The position numbers were made by a program, and so were the translations under genes. From positions 3,191,593 to 3,255,592 of the forward strand of contig LNAC01000109.1 in assembly GCA_002007465.1 (NCBI GenBank): a stretch of 64,000 nucleotides of DNA, in the 5' to 3' direction. Below, one piece after another: positions 1 through 12,247 of the stretch. Within the stretch, counting starts at the first letter, position 1. Each line of letters opens with the position of its first letter. Under the pieces are notes generated by a model that did no database searches, was not told the DNA's origin, and saw nothing but the letters and a program-made list of their open reading frames with translations. Origin of the DNA: Ailurus styani. Lineage: Eukaryota; Chordata; Mammalia; Carnivora; Ailuridae.

Positions 1-971
1 TGCTGTGTGAGCCTGGGGCAGACGCTCCCAACATCAGCTGTGTCAGTGGTCTAGTTCTATCTGCCTGGGGGTCTGGAAGATCTGTAATCCGTGCCCCTGC
101 CACTAAGTCCTCACCTGAGTTTCCAATACTCAGATAGTAAGGAAAGGCCAGTAAGGGAGAAAAAACCAGGAGAGCTTGCTCCCATGCCCCTATAGCTAGG
201 AGAGAAGTCATAGTACAGATGGGGAATCCAAGACACACAGAAGATAAGTAACCTGTCCAGGTGAGACAGCTGGTAAGTGGAGGGGCTGGGGCATAAGGGA
301 GTTTCATGTGTCTCCTACTCTTCACCGGCCATCTAGAAGCACCACGTCAGCAGAGATTTCTTTCTTCCTTTTTCTTCTTTTTCTCCCCCCGCCCTTTCCA
401 GAGCCAGTGAAGGCAGTCTGACTCCCCACACACAACTGGGTTTATTTCTAACAGAGGGAGGAAGTGAGCGACCTGCTCACTCATGAGAGTGGGAAGGAGT
501 GTGGTCTCTAGGAGGGTGAATCAGAGCAAAGGCCCTTCTGGAAGAAGTTCTGGACAGCAGTTTCCAGGTGCACTGTCCGAGGCTGTGGCCATCCAGGCTG
601 GAGTCAAGCCCTGGGGCAGTGAACAGACCACTGGAGACCCCAGCTCCACAAATGACTTGCTGAATAACCTTAAACAAATTATTTCTCTTCTCTGGAACTC
701 TGTCCCTCCTTTGCAAAATGAGGAACCAATGACGCATCAGCTCAACACAAGCCACTTGGCTTAATACTAAAACCTTTACATTTTGTTACCTTCTCTAAAA
801 TGATCTCAACTTGGGTGCTCCTGGGCAGATCCGAAGCACCCAATGATATCATGGGGTTTTCCAGGGTGCCGGGGAGGGGAGGATCAAGAAAAAGGTGACA
901 AGAGGAACCAAGGTTGGGAATCTCAGAAGGGACCAGATGCTGCCCTTCCAATTCTTCAGCCAAGAGGGTTG

Positions 972-1001
<30 letters not shown>
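1..1001. other. Intergenic, no gene seen
   Basis: No coding exon recognised. About 195-300 looks like a decayed MIR-type tail (log-style 'cagatgggg...aagtaacctgtccag...ctggtaagtgg'). A (TTTTG)n run at about 968-1001 leads into the SINE that follows. Confidence 0.5.
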
Positions 1002-1004
<3 letters not shown>

Positions 1005-1186
1005 GATTTTTATTTATTTGACAGAGAGAGAAACAGCAAGAGAGGGAACACAGGCAGGGGGAGTGGAAGAGGGAGAAGCAGGCTTCCCACCAAGCAGGGA
1101 ACCTGATGTGGGGCTCAATCCCAGGACCCCAGGATCATGATCTGAGCCGAAGGCAGACGCCCAACAACTGAGCCACCCAGGTGCCT
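1002..1186 (-). mobile_element. CAN-SINE (carnivore tRNA-Lys SINE), minus
   Basis: Reads TTAAGATTTTTATTTATTTGAC at the left (its reversed A-rich tail) and ends CCACCCAGGTGCCT, the reversed tRNA-like head. The A-tail abuts a (TTTTG)n run. Confidence 0.9.
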
Positions 1187-1484
1187 CTCCAAGAGGGGTT
1201 TTAAGCAAGGCAGAGGTGGGGTCAAATTTGCATTTTAGAACACAGGCACTCTGCCAGCTGGGGTAGAGGATGGACTGGATGGGAAGAAGGCCCCCACTTG
1301 GGGTGTTCCTGTAATAGCCTCTGTGAGAGGAGGGGGCTGGAGTTAGGGCATTAGTAGTGGCTGTGGGAGGAGACGTGGGTGGATAGGGAGGGTCCAATTC
1401 TTCTAGATAGAGCAGGTTTAAGGGAAAGATGATGGATTCCACTGGGAAGTGACAAGTACGAAAGGCTATCCAAGTATAGGATTG

Positions 1485-1600
1485 TTGCATGACTGACTAT
1501 ATTGTATACCTGAAATTAACATAACACTGTATGCTAATAATACTGGAATTTAGATATAAAACATTAATAAAATTTAAAATTTAATAAGAAGAAAGAAAAA
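1485..1600 (+). mobile_element. LINE-1 3' end remnant, plus
   Basis: Contains TTGTATACCTGAAATTAACA and ACTGTATGCTAA, typical of carnivore L1 3' ends, followed by an A-rich tail. Confidence 0.7.
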
Positions 1601-3417
1601 AAAGAGAAAGGATATCCAAATGAGATGCCCAGGTTGAGGGGCATGGAAATAGAAATTTGAAGGGTTGGACCTGTGCAGATGGGCTCAGGAGGAGCCCTGG
1701 AGGGAGCACCAGGAAAGCCAGGGTCCCTGTGTCTCAGGGGTCACGGAATGATGTGACCATCCAATCCCAGATACCCATGGGGCTCAATTCCTGATGCTCC
1801 ATGGGGCCAGAAGCCCCATGACATGTTTGAGCATGTGTCTTCTGCAGCCGTAGTGCCTGGTACGGGATGGGAGGACAAAAAAAGAAGGCCTTTTCTTAAA
1901 TTAAGTCACCCTTGTTGACCTGGTAGGCAAGAGCCATTTCAGATAGCAAGGGGCGGGGGTGAAGAATTAAAATCTGGAGCTGACTGCTTTCACCAGTAAT
2001 TTAATGGTTAGATGAAGGAGAGAGAAGCTGATATTGTTGGTGGCTCAGGCAGAGGGAGAGTTTTATTTGTCGGAAGGAGGCTGAGGGTTGTTTAAATGCT
2101 CTGAGGAGAGACCAAGGAGAGGCCAGAGGAGAGTGTCTGGAAGAGGAGGGGATTGGAAGGGACGGGTAGATGAGTTGAGGTGGGGGAGGGCAGGACCCCG
2201 AAAGGAGGGGTCAGCTGGGATGGCAGGTGGGTGGTTGAGCCTCCCAGTGAAAAGCAGGGAGGTTCCTGGGAACCTCTTTCTCAGAGAAGGAGAAGCTGAA
2301 GTCATTTGCTGAGTCATGAGAGGAGGAGGGGAGGAAGCTGGAGAACAGGCTGAAGGTCTGAGGAAGTCTCCGGGGAGGATGGGGGAGTGAGCTGGGGAAA
2401 GGCCAGTCGTTTGAGGACCAGTTGGACCTAGAGGCCATAGCACAAGGGCCCCAGTCTGCACAGCCCTGTGGTTTTCTCCTGCAGCCCTTGCAACGTGAGT
2501 CTGAGCTGAGAAGGTGAAGGTCAGATCACCCAGAGCAGGCAGTGGTCAGCTGTGGCCAAGGGTGTGGGGGACAGGGAGCCCAATATATCAAAGGAGTGAG
2601 TGCCCAGATGGGCCAAGGACTGGGCTAGGTAAGGCAAACAGAGGCCAGAAGGGAGTCAGGGGCTGGAAGCCTCAGGGACATTTCCAGCAGCACAGGTCAA
2701 GGGGAGCAGGGAAGGCAAGGTGTCAGAGGATCAGGAGAGTGGAGTATTGTCATTCTCAGAGGTCTCCCAAGGCCTGCAGAAAATTCTGGGGAGTAGACAT
2801 GGACAGGGTTGAGGCCCAGGAGGTTAAGGAGGTTCCCCCAGGAGGCTCTGGTGCAAGATGTCACGTCCTGTGGATGCTGGAACCTTCCAGAAGGAGGCCG
2901 GGCCTGGGGAAAAAGGTAAACTGCAACCAGGCCACAGGCCTCAGGAATGCCACCCAGGAACGGGCTGTTTGAGCAAAGGGATAAGTCACAGAGCTGCATC
3001 GCCTCACCCCCAAGGAAGAGGACTTGCCCAAGGCGTTTGGAAGGAGCAGAGCTGGCAGGGTCACTCACGGCTTGGACCTTCCTACCTCTCAGGTCCGCCT
3101 GGCACAGAGGCCGGCCACCCGCACATCTGGTGCCCCTCACTGATCTCTGCGCCAGCACTTCCGCCTCTGAAACTCTACAGTTTGGGCCTCTTGATCTTCA
3201 TTAAGAAGGGAAGAGGAAGCCAAGGGCTTAACAAACAGAAGCGTGACCACAGCGTACCCTGCTCGGTAGGTTGTTTTGTTTTGTTCTGTAGTTTTTTTAT
3301 CCACTAGGCCATGCATGTGGCAGAGGAGAAGCACCAGGCAGAGTGGAACATTCCTGAGGGGCTGAATGTCCTGGGGGTGCTCCTGAGGCACCGGAAAGGC
3401 CAAGGAGGAGCTGACCA

Positions 3418-3465
3418 AAAAAAAAAAAAAAAAAAAAGAGAGAGNGAGAGAGAGAGAGAGATGAG
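3418..3465. repeat. Poly(A) followed by (AG)n microsatellite
   Basis: About 20 As then AG repeats, interrupted by one undetermined base at 3445. A second AG tract lies at about 3514-3532. Confidence 0.9.
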
Positions 3466-4225
3466 AAAATATTATTGACAGACAGACACATATTGGCGGG
3501 GACAAAGCCCCAGAGAGAGAGAGAGAGAGAAGGAGAGAGACAGGGATTCAACAGAGGGACAGACAAGAAGACAGACTGCCTGAGACAGAGATGGGGAGAG
3601 AAGGTGCTGAGCAGGCTGGCCAGGCGCCCACGGCTCATCCGGGAAGCTGCTGGGCTGGACCCAATCAGCGCAAGATGGATGGTTGCTTTGGGAAGGCAGA
3701 GGCCGCCAGGCCCGGCCGCCGGGCAGCTGGGCTGTCTCGTCCACCTGCACAGCATGCTGCGGAAAGCCCAGCCAGCTGACCCTGTTTCCCCACAGGCCGA
3801 CTGAGGAGCGCACCCTCAGGGCTTCCTCAAGGGCAGCGGGAGGGGAGGGGAGGGCACCACCCCCCACCCCACCCCCACGCCGCTCTGCCCCTCACTAGCT
3901 GTGAGGTTTCCTGGCCACTGGGTCCCCTGCAGTCTTCACTCCCATTTCTAAAATGAGAACCACTACCCCAGTCCTCAGGGATTCTGACATGTTTTCACCT
4001 GCTCTACAGAGACAAGAGACCTGGATAAACTGGGGCATCAAGGGGTCCTTCAGGTCCAACAAGAACTTGGGGGTAACAGCTGCCTTCTGTTCCTGGCACA
4101 CTATGGGGATAGTTCCAAAAATCTGGCCAAGCGGTTTGGGCTGAGGGTGGTTGTGACCCCAGGTCCCAGTTTATCAATTGGGTTGCACAATTTATCAAGA
4201 TCCACCAATGAAAGGCTCCTATCCA

Positions 4226-4239
4226 GCGCCCCCTAGCTC
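4226..4239 (-). promoter_or_regulatory. CTCF-like motif, reverse orientation
   Basis: CAGCGCCCCCTAGCTCC around this position matches the reverse CTCF core at about 11 of 14 positions, including the strong GCGCCCCCTAG part. Intergenic. Confidence 0.3.
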
Positions 4240-5559
4240 CTGCATTTATGCTGAGGGCCAAACCCTGCTGCAACAAGGAGGTAAGGGCAAGTTTCACGGT
4301 TCTGTCCTAACCATCCCAGGGGTGCTCCAGACAGTAGCGCTGGAAGAGACGCTCCTGATCACCTAGGCCACCTGCAAACTAGCCTCATCCAGCCTCTCTG
4401 CCATACATTTGCTCCTTCATTCATTCCAATGTTGAATGTCTACTAGATGCACGAAATCTGATAGGTGTGAGGAGCTCAGGATTCGGGAAGAAGACATAGA
4501 GGGGACCCATCGATCTCTCCCTACCTATCCAAACCCCAGCTTAAGTGTTCCCTCTTCCAAGTCTTCCCAGAACTTCTACTAGGATCGATGCCTTTTTCCT
4601 CCTCTGAGCCCACAACACTTCTCTAAAGACCCACACACTGGGGTCTGATACAAGCTCTCGGAATGCTTTATATCCCTATAGATGGTCTCCTCTCTGGGGG
4701 CAGAGCCCGTATCCCATTCATCTTGCTTCCTACGGAGCCTGGCACGCATAGCAAGGGGTCAGAGCTCAATAGATCCATATTTGCATGTCTTTGAACCTCA
4801 GTGGAGTTCAATGATGCATAATAGTTACTGTCTTTAAACCTCAATCTTTTCACTTGTAAAGTGGGGATAATAATCTTCACTTCCCAGTGTGGCCAGACGG
4901 ATCAAATGAGACAGTGCCTGTGAAGTCCGCTGGCAAGCTGGAGGCTTTACAGCTCTGTGCAGCCGTGGGCTGTTGCTAATAATATAGCAATCTTGGGGCT
5001 GAAGCTGGGCTCAGAGAGGCAAGGAGCAGGCGCCCCTCTGTCTGACAGTGTGAAAGGAGTCTCTGAGCCTGAAACAACCCAAATGTGGGCAGCCTGACGG
5101 CAGTGAAGACAGAAGCCATGGGAACCAGGATACCCAGTTCCCAAGTCTGCTTCTAGCTCAAGGTGAGAGACTTCGGTCAGGGCAGTCCCCTTTCTGAGCG
5201 TAAGTTTCTCCATCGACCAGGTAGGAATAATAATTCCCGCTCACAGCAGAAGTGAGTCGAAGCCTGGTGAGGGTTGGAGTGCATAGGACCCCCCCCATCA
5301 ATGTCCAAATACTGTGGAGTTGTAGGGTCACAGAGAGGTCTGAACCAACCGCTCTGTAGACATCACCCCTTGCCTTCTACCCTGACAGGGTCAGACAGCA
5401 GCCCCTTTCCCTGGGAGACTGGGCATCATTTCGGTCCAGAGTGGTTCAGAATATTTTCTGAAAGAGAGAATGAATGAATGAATGAATGAATGGGGCCCAG
5501 GAAGCATTAGAGCCCCCTTTAGACAGGTCAACAGCTCATCCTGGACTTACCGCCTACCG

Positions 5560-6130
5560 CTTTGACCAGCGTGCCTACCAGTCTCACTTCCCCTGCATTA
5601 ATGCATCAGTCTCCAACTGGTCTCCCTGCTTCTATCTTATTATCTTTAGAGCTCTCTCTTCTCCACAGGATGCCCAGAGTGATCTCTGTAAAATTCAGAT
5701 CTCCTTATGTCTCTCCCCTGCTTATAACCCACTAGTTAGCTTCCCAGTATCCTCAGGATAATCTCCATAATCGTTAATGACTTATAAGGCTCACCTCTTT
5801 TCTAAACCCACCATCTGGGTTGAACCTTTAATTCTAACCATCCGATTTTCCTCCCATTCCAATAAAGCCAGGTTCCTTTTCCTCTCCTTAAAAGTTCCTT
5901 TCTTCTCAAAGCTTTCCCTGGACTCTTGCCCCTGTATAAATTAGGGACCCCGGCGACCTGCCCCTAACTTAACACTGTTCAGTCCCATTGCAATGCTCAT
6001 TAGACTTTGATTAACTGATTCTGCCTGGACTATAAACCCCACCAGGGCATGGACTTGGTAGCCCAGCAATGGACCTTTTCATCCCTGCATGGCACGAGGA
6101 AGGCAATCAGAATATTTGATGAGTAGCTGA
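5560..6130 (+). repeat. Ancient LINE-2 3' fragment
   Basis: Shows the L2 3' pattern: the 'CTGCTTATAACCCACTAG' and 'CCCAGTATCCTCAGGATAA' region, then 'ACCCCACCAGGGCATGGACT' and a final 'GAATATTTGATGAGTAG'. Diverged copy. Confidence 0.6.
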
Positions 6131-6479
6131 GTGATCTGTAGAGGAAGAAAGACAGAGTCTTTGAGAGTAAGGTCAAGCAGACCAAGTCACACTAGGAGCA
6201 GAGGCCAGCGTCAGAGACGAGGCTGATATCAGGCCTTGACCATGCATTTGAGAAACCACTAAGGGCCAGAGACCACCTTCTCAGCCTTGCCCACATCTCA
6301 AAAGCCTTAAGGCCAACTCCAGAGACCACAAGGACCACGTCCTCAGTGTGACCCAGCAACTTTGCTGGGTTCTCTGAAAACAAGGGTAGAGACAACAGCT
6401 GGCCGATTGGCGGCCCACTCCTTTAAACTGCGAATAGCTGTACAGACTAGAAAAGGTCGCCTTCCCCCCAAGCTCCTGG

Positions 6480-6925
6480 AGGCCATTCCCGACCCTTCCT
6501 TTCCGCCCGGGTGTTGGCTGCCCCGGGGCTCCCGCCCAGGTTCCGGCCAGCCCCAACCCTTCAGTGGCTGGGCCCACGACACTCCCAAAAGCCCCGCGGG
6601 GCGCGCCCGGGAGGGGCTAATTCCTGGGGAGGACGAGTCGTTTCCTTCGCCTTAGGCTGCGTCCCACGGCGCTCCGCAGCTTGCTGTGATTGGCTCTGCC
6701 GTTCCCAGGCTGTCCAATCGGGAGGCAACCGCGGGGCCAGGGGTGGGGCTTCAGTTCCCACGCGGGGCGGGCTCTAACTCGCCTCCTCTCCCTGGTTCGC
6801 CGCGCCCCGCCTCGCGTCGTGGCCGTGACTCAGCAGGAAGGCGCGACCCGACTGGGCCGGAAGGGCCGAGCCTCGCCACTCCCTCCGTGTCCAAACGCTG
6901 AGCGGGTGGGGCTTGGGGGAGGATT
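6480..6925. promoter_or_regulatory. Isolated CpG-rich patch with promoter motifs
   Basis: A sharp rise in G+C and CpG in otherwise ordinary intergenic DNA, about 7 kb beyond the SSC4D 3' end. It holds CCAAT boxes in both orientations (ATTGG 6689-6693, CCAAT 6714-6718), GC-box-like GGGGCGGG near 6763, and TGACTCAGCA at 6826-6835, which fits AP-1 or a small-Maf/NRF2 site. No coding exon of a known gene was found next to it. It may be an unannotated (non-coding or bidirectional) promoter or a CpG-rich enhancer. Confidence 0.6.
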
Positions 6926-7499
6926 TGTGGTCTGAGGTGGGAGTCCCTAGATTTGCTTGCCAGATTTTCCTATGTGGTCCAGAGAACGTCCTGACTCTTG
7001 GCTGTTCGTAGTTTCTCTTTTCTGCACGAAAGGAAAGGATACTGGGCGGTCATGAGATAACGGTAGGACTAGCTAGTTAGTAGGAACAGCGTGGGGCTTT
7101 TGGGAGTTTACTCTGGGTGCAGATCCCTAACCTTGGATAACCAGGTATGTGACCTTGGCCAACCCCTAAGTACTTGTGTGTAAAATCAGAGAAGGATTTC
7201 ACCTTCATCTCAGGTTTTGATGGTGAAATGAAGCAACATGACATAGATTCATGGGAGGCAGCAAAATTCCAATTAGGAGAACCAGCTTTGATTAGCAAAA
7301 TGAAAAGGGCTGTTTTGGAAAGCTAGTCCTGAAGGCTGGGCAGTAGACGAGATAAGCTAGACAGTTCTGCATAAGAAATGAGCAAGAACCCAACTGAAAG
7401 ATAGGCAAAGGTCTTGAATAGACATTTCTCCAAAGAAAATATATAAATAGCCAATGAATAGCCAATAACGACAGGGAAAGACACTCAACATAATTAGTC

Positions 7500-7677
7500 A
7501 TTAAAAAGATGTTAGTCAGTGGGGGATGGGCTGGATGGGGAATGGGTATTAAAGTGGGCACTTGTTTTGATGAGCACTGGGTGTTGTATGTAAATAATGA
7601 ACCACTGAACTCTTCCTGGAACCAATACTGCACTGTATGTTAACTAACTAGAATCTAAATAAGTATTTGAAGAAAAA
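7500..7677 (+). mobile_element. Younger LINE-1 3' end inserted in an older L1
   Basis: Carries GATGAGCACTGGGTGTTGTA and CACTGTATGTTAACTAACTA with a terminal A-run, the usual carnivore L1 3' end, and splits the surrounding ORF2 sequence. Confidence 0.7.
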
Positions 7678-7762
7678 AAATGATGCAAATCAAAACCAGG
7701 AGATAGCACTTCACAACCACTGGGATGGCTAAAATTTTTTGGGTTTGTTTTTGTTTTTAGAT

Positions 7763-7963
7763 TTTTTTTAAAGATTTTATTTATTTATTTGACACAGAGA
7801 GAGAGATTACAAGTAGGCAGAGAGGCAGGCAGAGAGACAGGGAGAGGAGGAAGCAGGCTCCCTGCTGAGCAGAGAGCCCGTTGCGGGCCTGGATCCCAGG
7901 ACGCTGAGATCGTGACCTGAGCCGAAAGCAGAGGCTTTAACCCACTGAGCCACCCAGGCGCCC
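7763..7963 (-). mobile_element. CAN-SINE (mustelid type), minus, inside L1
   Basis: Full-length reversed SINE with AAGATTTTATTTATTTATTT at the left, ATTACAAGTAGGCAGAGAGG inside and CCACCCAGGCGCCC at the right. Confidence 0.92.
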
Positions 7964-8676
7964 TTTTTTTTTTTTTTAATAGGGAGGGAGCAATAAGAAT
8001 TAGCAAGGAACCTAGGTGCATTGCAGGTGGGAATGTGAGATGGTGCAGCCACTGTGGGAAACAGTTTGGTGGTTCCTCAAAATGTCGAAGGTGGAATTAC
8101 CACATGACTCAGGAATTCTCTTCCTAGGTACATACCCAAAAGAATTGAAAAATTCTCAGATACTTGTACGCCAATGTTCATCGCAGCATTAGTCATAACT
8201 GCCAGAAGTTACAAACAGCCCAAGTGTCCATCAACAGATGAATGGATAAACACAATTGATTGCATCCATACAAAGGAATATTATTTCACAAGAAAAAAGA
8301 ATGACGTCCTGATACACGCTATAACGCAGATGAACATTGAAAACATTATTCTAAGTGATAGAAACCAGATACGAAAGGCCTCATATTGCATGACTCCGTG
8401 TCTATGAAATGTCCAAAATAAGCAAATCCACAGAGACAGAAAGTAGATTAGTGGTTGCCAGGAGCTGGGGGAAGGGGAATGAGGAGTGCCAGCTAATTCA
8501 TATGAGGGTTTTTTGGGGGGAAGGGGGATGGAATGTTCTGGAATTAGGTAGTGGTGATGGTTGCACAACTCTGCGAATATACTTAAAAAACCACTGAGCT
8601 GTATATTTCACAAGGGTGAACTATATGATATGTGAATTCTATTTCAATAAAACTGTTATTTTAAAAAAAGAAAAAA

Positions 8677-8816
8677 GGGGGCACGTGGGTGGCTCAGTCA
8701 GTTAAGCTTTCAGCTCAGGTCATGATCTCATGGTCCTGGGATCAGGCCCCACATTGGGCTCTTTGCTCAGCCGGGAACCTGCTTCTCCCTCTCCCTCTGC
8801 TACTCCCCCTGCTTGT

Positions 8817-8855
<39 letters not shown>

Positions 8856-8875
8856 AATAAATAAAAATCTTAGGG
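8677..8875 (+). mobile_element. CAN-SINE, plus, with (TC)n tract
   Basis: Begins GGGGGCACGTGGGTGGCTCAG and ends in AATAAATAAAAATCTT. Its internal TC repeat is expanded at 8820-8854. Confidence 0.9.
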
Positions 8876-9269
8876 GGAAAAAAAAGAAAGCAATGAGCAA
8901 AAATGTGGCAGTCAGAGGGCTTACAAAACAGGGAGGAGAGGAAAGAGGTAATATGAGAAAGGGAGGGTCCCAGCACTGACACAGGCTGTTAGGGCTAGAG
9001 TTGAGAAAAATGAGTGAAAACTATCTGAAAATGTGAATGTGAGGGAGGGGTTTGGAAATGGTGTGTATGAGTATAAAAGGGCTTTAAAAAAACAAAGTAT
9101 CTAATTTTCAATTTTCAGCTCTCCATTGGGCCTTTGCTCCAAATCATCAGCCAAGTGTGGTATAGGTACAGCCCAGAATTGGTGAAACCAGGAATGAAAG
9201 GCTTAGTTAGTGAACAAGAGAAAGGAGAGTTACAGGGGAGGCAAAAACAGATAAAAGATTCAGAAAGTC

Positions 9270-9462
9270 AGGTCTCTGGGTGGTTCAGTTAGTTGAACGT
9301 CCAAACCTTAGTTTCAGCTTGGGTCATAATCTTGTGGTTGTGGAATCAAGCCCCACCCGGGGCTCTGAACTCAGTGGGGAGACTGCTTAAGATTCTCTCT
9401 CTCCCTACTCCTCTCCCCACTCATGCTCTCTCTCTCTATCAAACAAATGAATAAATCTAAGG
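9270..9462 (+). mobile_element. CAN-SINE, plus, diverged
   Basis: Head GGTCTCTGGGTGGTTCAGTT and tail CAAACAAATGAATAAATCT; several substitutions suggest an older copy. Confidence 0.8.
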
Positions 9463-9605
9463 AAGTAGAGGAGAGGAGAGGAAAAGAAAGTAAGTCAGCA
9501 AAAGTCAGGAGTGCTCAGCAGTACCTAAGCTTCTAAAGAATTCCTGCAGTTTTTGGTAGAGATGCTTGGTATCCTACTATAATTGGAAATACCCAGGAGG
9601 ATCGA

Positions 9606-9664
9606 TCCTTCCTTCCTTCCTTCCTTCCTTCCTTCCTTCCTTCCTTCCTTCCTTCCTTCCTTCC
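9606..9664 (+). repeat. (CCTT)n microsatellite
   Basis: Nearly pure tetranucleotide run of about 14 units, abutting the end of the next SINE. Confidence 0.95.
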
Positions 9665-9832
9665 AGAGAGCAAGTGTGTGGTTGGAGGGAAGGGCAGAGG
9701 GAGAGAGAGAGAATCCCAAGCAGGCTTCACAACCAGCTTGGAGCCCAAGCTTGATCTCAAGTCCCTGAGATCCTGACCTAAGCCAAAACCAAGAGTCAGA
9801 TACTCAACCAACTGAACCACCCAGGTACCACA
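9665..9832 (-). mobile_element. CAN-SINE, minus, diverged
   Basis: Reversed body (GGGCAGAGGGAGAGAGAGAG) ending in AACCACCCAGGTACCA. Its A-tail has been replaced by the CCTT run. Confidence 0.8.
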
Positions 9833-9944
9833 GTGGCTGGGTCCTTTTAAGTAAATTTTAAGAGGCAAGGCGTACTCAACAAATTGAAAGAGGTGGAAGA
9901 TATTCAAGAGGCTGACATCTGGAGCACCTGTGTCAATTATTTGC

Positions 9945-10420
9945 CAATGGATTCCCATTGCCCTTAGAATAAAACTTCTCCCCACATCTTAAAAAGCCCC
10001 GAGTGATCTGGCCCTTCTGCAGGCCAGGCTAAATCCTCACTGAAAGACTTAAAATGTTCCTCCCCAAACCTTTCTGTGGCCAAAAGGTTTATGGCCACCT
10101 CCCTCTCATTACTGAGGCCCAACTCAAGCCTTACCTCCTAGGGAACCTTCCCTGACCACACAGTCCCTACCACAACACCCACTTTATGTTCTTTAGAGCA
10201 CTAACTGCTAGCTCAAATTCCCTGACTGTGGATATGCTCAATGGCTTATCATTGGATATGCTCAGTGGCTTATCACTGGTCTCTTCTCTTGAAGGTAAAA
10301 ATCTCTGTGCCTTGTAAACAGGAAGCTGCTCCAGGTCTCTTCTTGCTCTGGGGCCCCAGAGCCCGGCACTATGCTTGGCCTAGCATACAGGTGATTCAGA
10401 AATATTTGCCCGTGTCCTTC
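9945..10420 (+). repeat. Ancient LINE-2 fragment
   Basis: Shows 'TTCCCATTGCCCTTAGAATA', 'GTGATCTGGCCCTTCTGCAG' and 'AACCTTCCCTGACCACACAG', the usual L2 3' phrases, then a diverged end. Confidence 0.5.
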
Positions 10421-11865
10421 ACTCACCCGACAATTAGTATTTGGGCAGCTGCTGTGCGTGGAGTCTGTGCATGAAGTTGGACATGACAGCTCCAGCCACA
10501 GCTCTCAAAGGTCCCCTGAGCTAGTAGGAGACAGCCAACTCAGCAGTCTCCGCAGGGGTGAGTGTGGTCCCTGGGGAGGTACAGAGTACGATGCTGGCTG
10601 TGCCTAGTCCAGACCGGGAGGAGGAGGCATCAGAGAGGGCCTTCTGGAGAAGAGGAAAGCTAAGACATGAGGCTAAATTAGAGTTGACTCAGGGGAAGGA
10701 GGGGAGAGGGTGACGTGTAGCCCAGGCAGAGAGAACAGCATGTGCAGAGGCCGGTGGGAAGGGAGCCCAGACATTAGAGGAACTGAAAGTAGTTCAGCCT
10801 GGCTAGAATCTGGCAGCAAGTGGCAAGAGATGATGCTGGAAACACAGGCAGAGCCAGGCTGGACCAGACCTTGCAAATTGAGCTAAGGAGTTGAGGAAGA
10901 GCACTGGGGAGCCATGGGCGGGGTCTGAGCAGGGCAGTGGCAGCACTGGGTTTGTAAACAGTGCACTGTTCTTGTGGTGTGGGGAATGGGCTGGATGGAG
11001 ACAGGGAGCCAGTGAAGAAGCCAGGGTGAGAAATGTGGGGTGGAGAGAAGTGAGCAGATTCTAGCAAGGTTTGGAAGATAGAATTAGTAGCGTTTGGTGA
11101 CTAATTAGTTTTGGGGTGTGGGCCTTGCTGGGGATAACACCCAGATTCCTGACCTAAGCTAGTGCTTGGCAGTGTTCCTTACCAACAGGGAAACCTAGGT
11201 TTAGGTAGAGGGGAAAAAGCTCTGAGTGGGACAGGCTGAGTTTCAGGAGAGCCTGTCCCAATCAGGGACAGCAAGTCAGCAAGCGATTATTATGTGAGTT
11301 TCCCCAGGGCAGAAGTCCTGTCTTCTTAATCTGTGTGCTCCCAGTCAGCAGGCCCTGCCCCACAGAATACCAAAAAGTACCCACGACAGAGCCATAACAA
11401 CAGTACTGGCCTTGATAACTTGGTGGAAAATAGGCTTCAGATAAACCCCACAGGGCGGAAAACTTTAGGAGCCTGAGTGTGTGAGATGGGATGGTCTAGG
11501 TTAGTTTGCTCTGATAAACAACCCCCACTTTCATTTACAACAACAAAGGTTTATTTTGCACTCGCTAAGTCCTCGAGGCTTTGCTCCAGGTGGCCCTCAC
11601 TTGGGGACACAGGTCGATGGACCCTCTACCACCTGGAACATCACTGGTCACCTCACAGGAAGGAATTTGACAAATGGTGCTCTGGTCCTGGAGGGCTCTT
11701 ATCTGAGCGGGGTACTTCCACCCACGTTTCATTGTCCAGAGCATGTCATGGGGGCCATGCCTCATTTCAAGAGGGCAGGGAGGTGATCTACCAGGTGCCA
11801 GGAAGGGGAGCAATGGACACATTGGTGGCCAGTATTAAGGGCATTGAGATCTTAGGTTGTAAAAC
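10421..11865. other. Intergenic stretch, no gene seen
   Basis: Unique-looking DNA without recognisable exons. The open frames on either strand have no family motifs. Confidence 0.5.
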
Positions 11866-11975
11866 AGAGCACCTGGCTGTCTCAGTGGGTAGAACATGGG
11901 AGTTTTTGAACTCAGGGTCGTGAGTTCAAGCCCCATGTTGGGCATAGGGTTTACTTAAAAAAAAAAAATCTTAGC
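11866..11975 (+). mobile_element. Short tRNA-like CAN-SINE, plus
   Basis: GAGCACCTGGCTGTCTCAGT ... GTGAGTTCAAGCCCCATGTT ... TTTACTTAAAAA: the short subfamily that keeps a B-box-like GTTCAAGCC. Confidence 0.85.
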
Positions 11976-12058
11976 TTCTAATCGTGGGTCCACTGAGTTG
12001 GACAAATAGGTGTCCTTCTCTGAGCCTGTTTTCCCTGTCTGTAAAAAAGGATGATATT

Positions 12059-12247
12059 TGGGGCACCTGGGTGGCTCAGTCGGTTAAGCATCTGCCTTTG
12101 GCTCGGGTCATGATCCCAGGGTCCTGGGATCGAGCCCTGCTTCAGACTCCCTGCTCAGCAAGGAGCCTGCTTCTCCCTCTGCCTCTGCTCCTCCCCCAAC
12201 TCATGCTCGCTCTTTCTCTCAAATGAATAAATAAAATCTTTTAAAAA
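12059..12247 (+). mobile_element. CAN-SINE, plus
   Basis: Begins GGGGCACCTGGGTGGCTCAG and ends AATGAATAAATAAAATCTTT. Confidence 0.92.

Larger units (their letters stand above)
1187..5559. other. Intergenic stretch, no gene seen
   Basis: Purine-rich but without a recognisable exon. It holds an L1 3' remnant (about 1485-1600), an A-run plus (AG)n tracts at 3418-3465 (with one N at 3445) and 3514-3532, a MIR-like tract near 4790-5000, and a short (GAAT)n at 5469-5492. The open frames here carry no family signature. Confidence 0.5.
7381..8660 (+). mobile_element. LINE-1 ORF2/3' fragment interrupted by younger insertions
   Basis: L1 ORF2-type sequence appears in order: about 7381-7500, 7680-7735, then 7975-8660 (including CAAGTGTCCATCAACAGATG and ATTAGTGGTTGCCAGGAGCT). 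The copy is decayed. It is interrupted by a second L1 3' end (7500-7677) and by a SINE (7763-7963). Confidence 0.75.
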
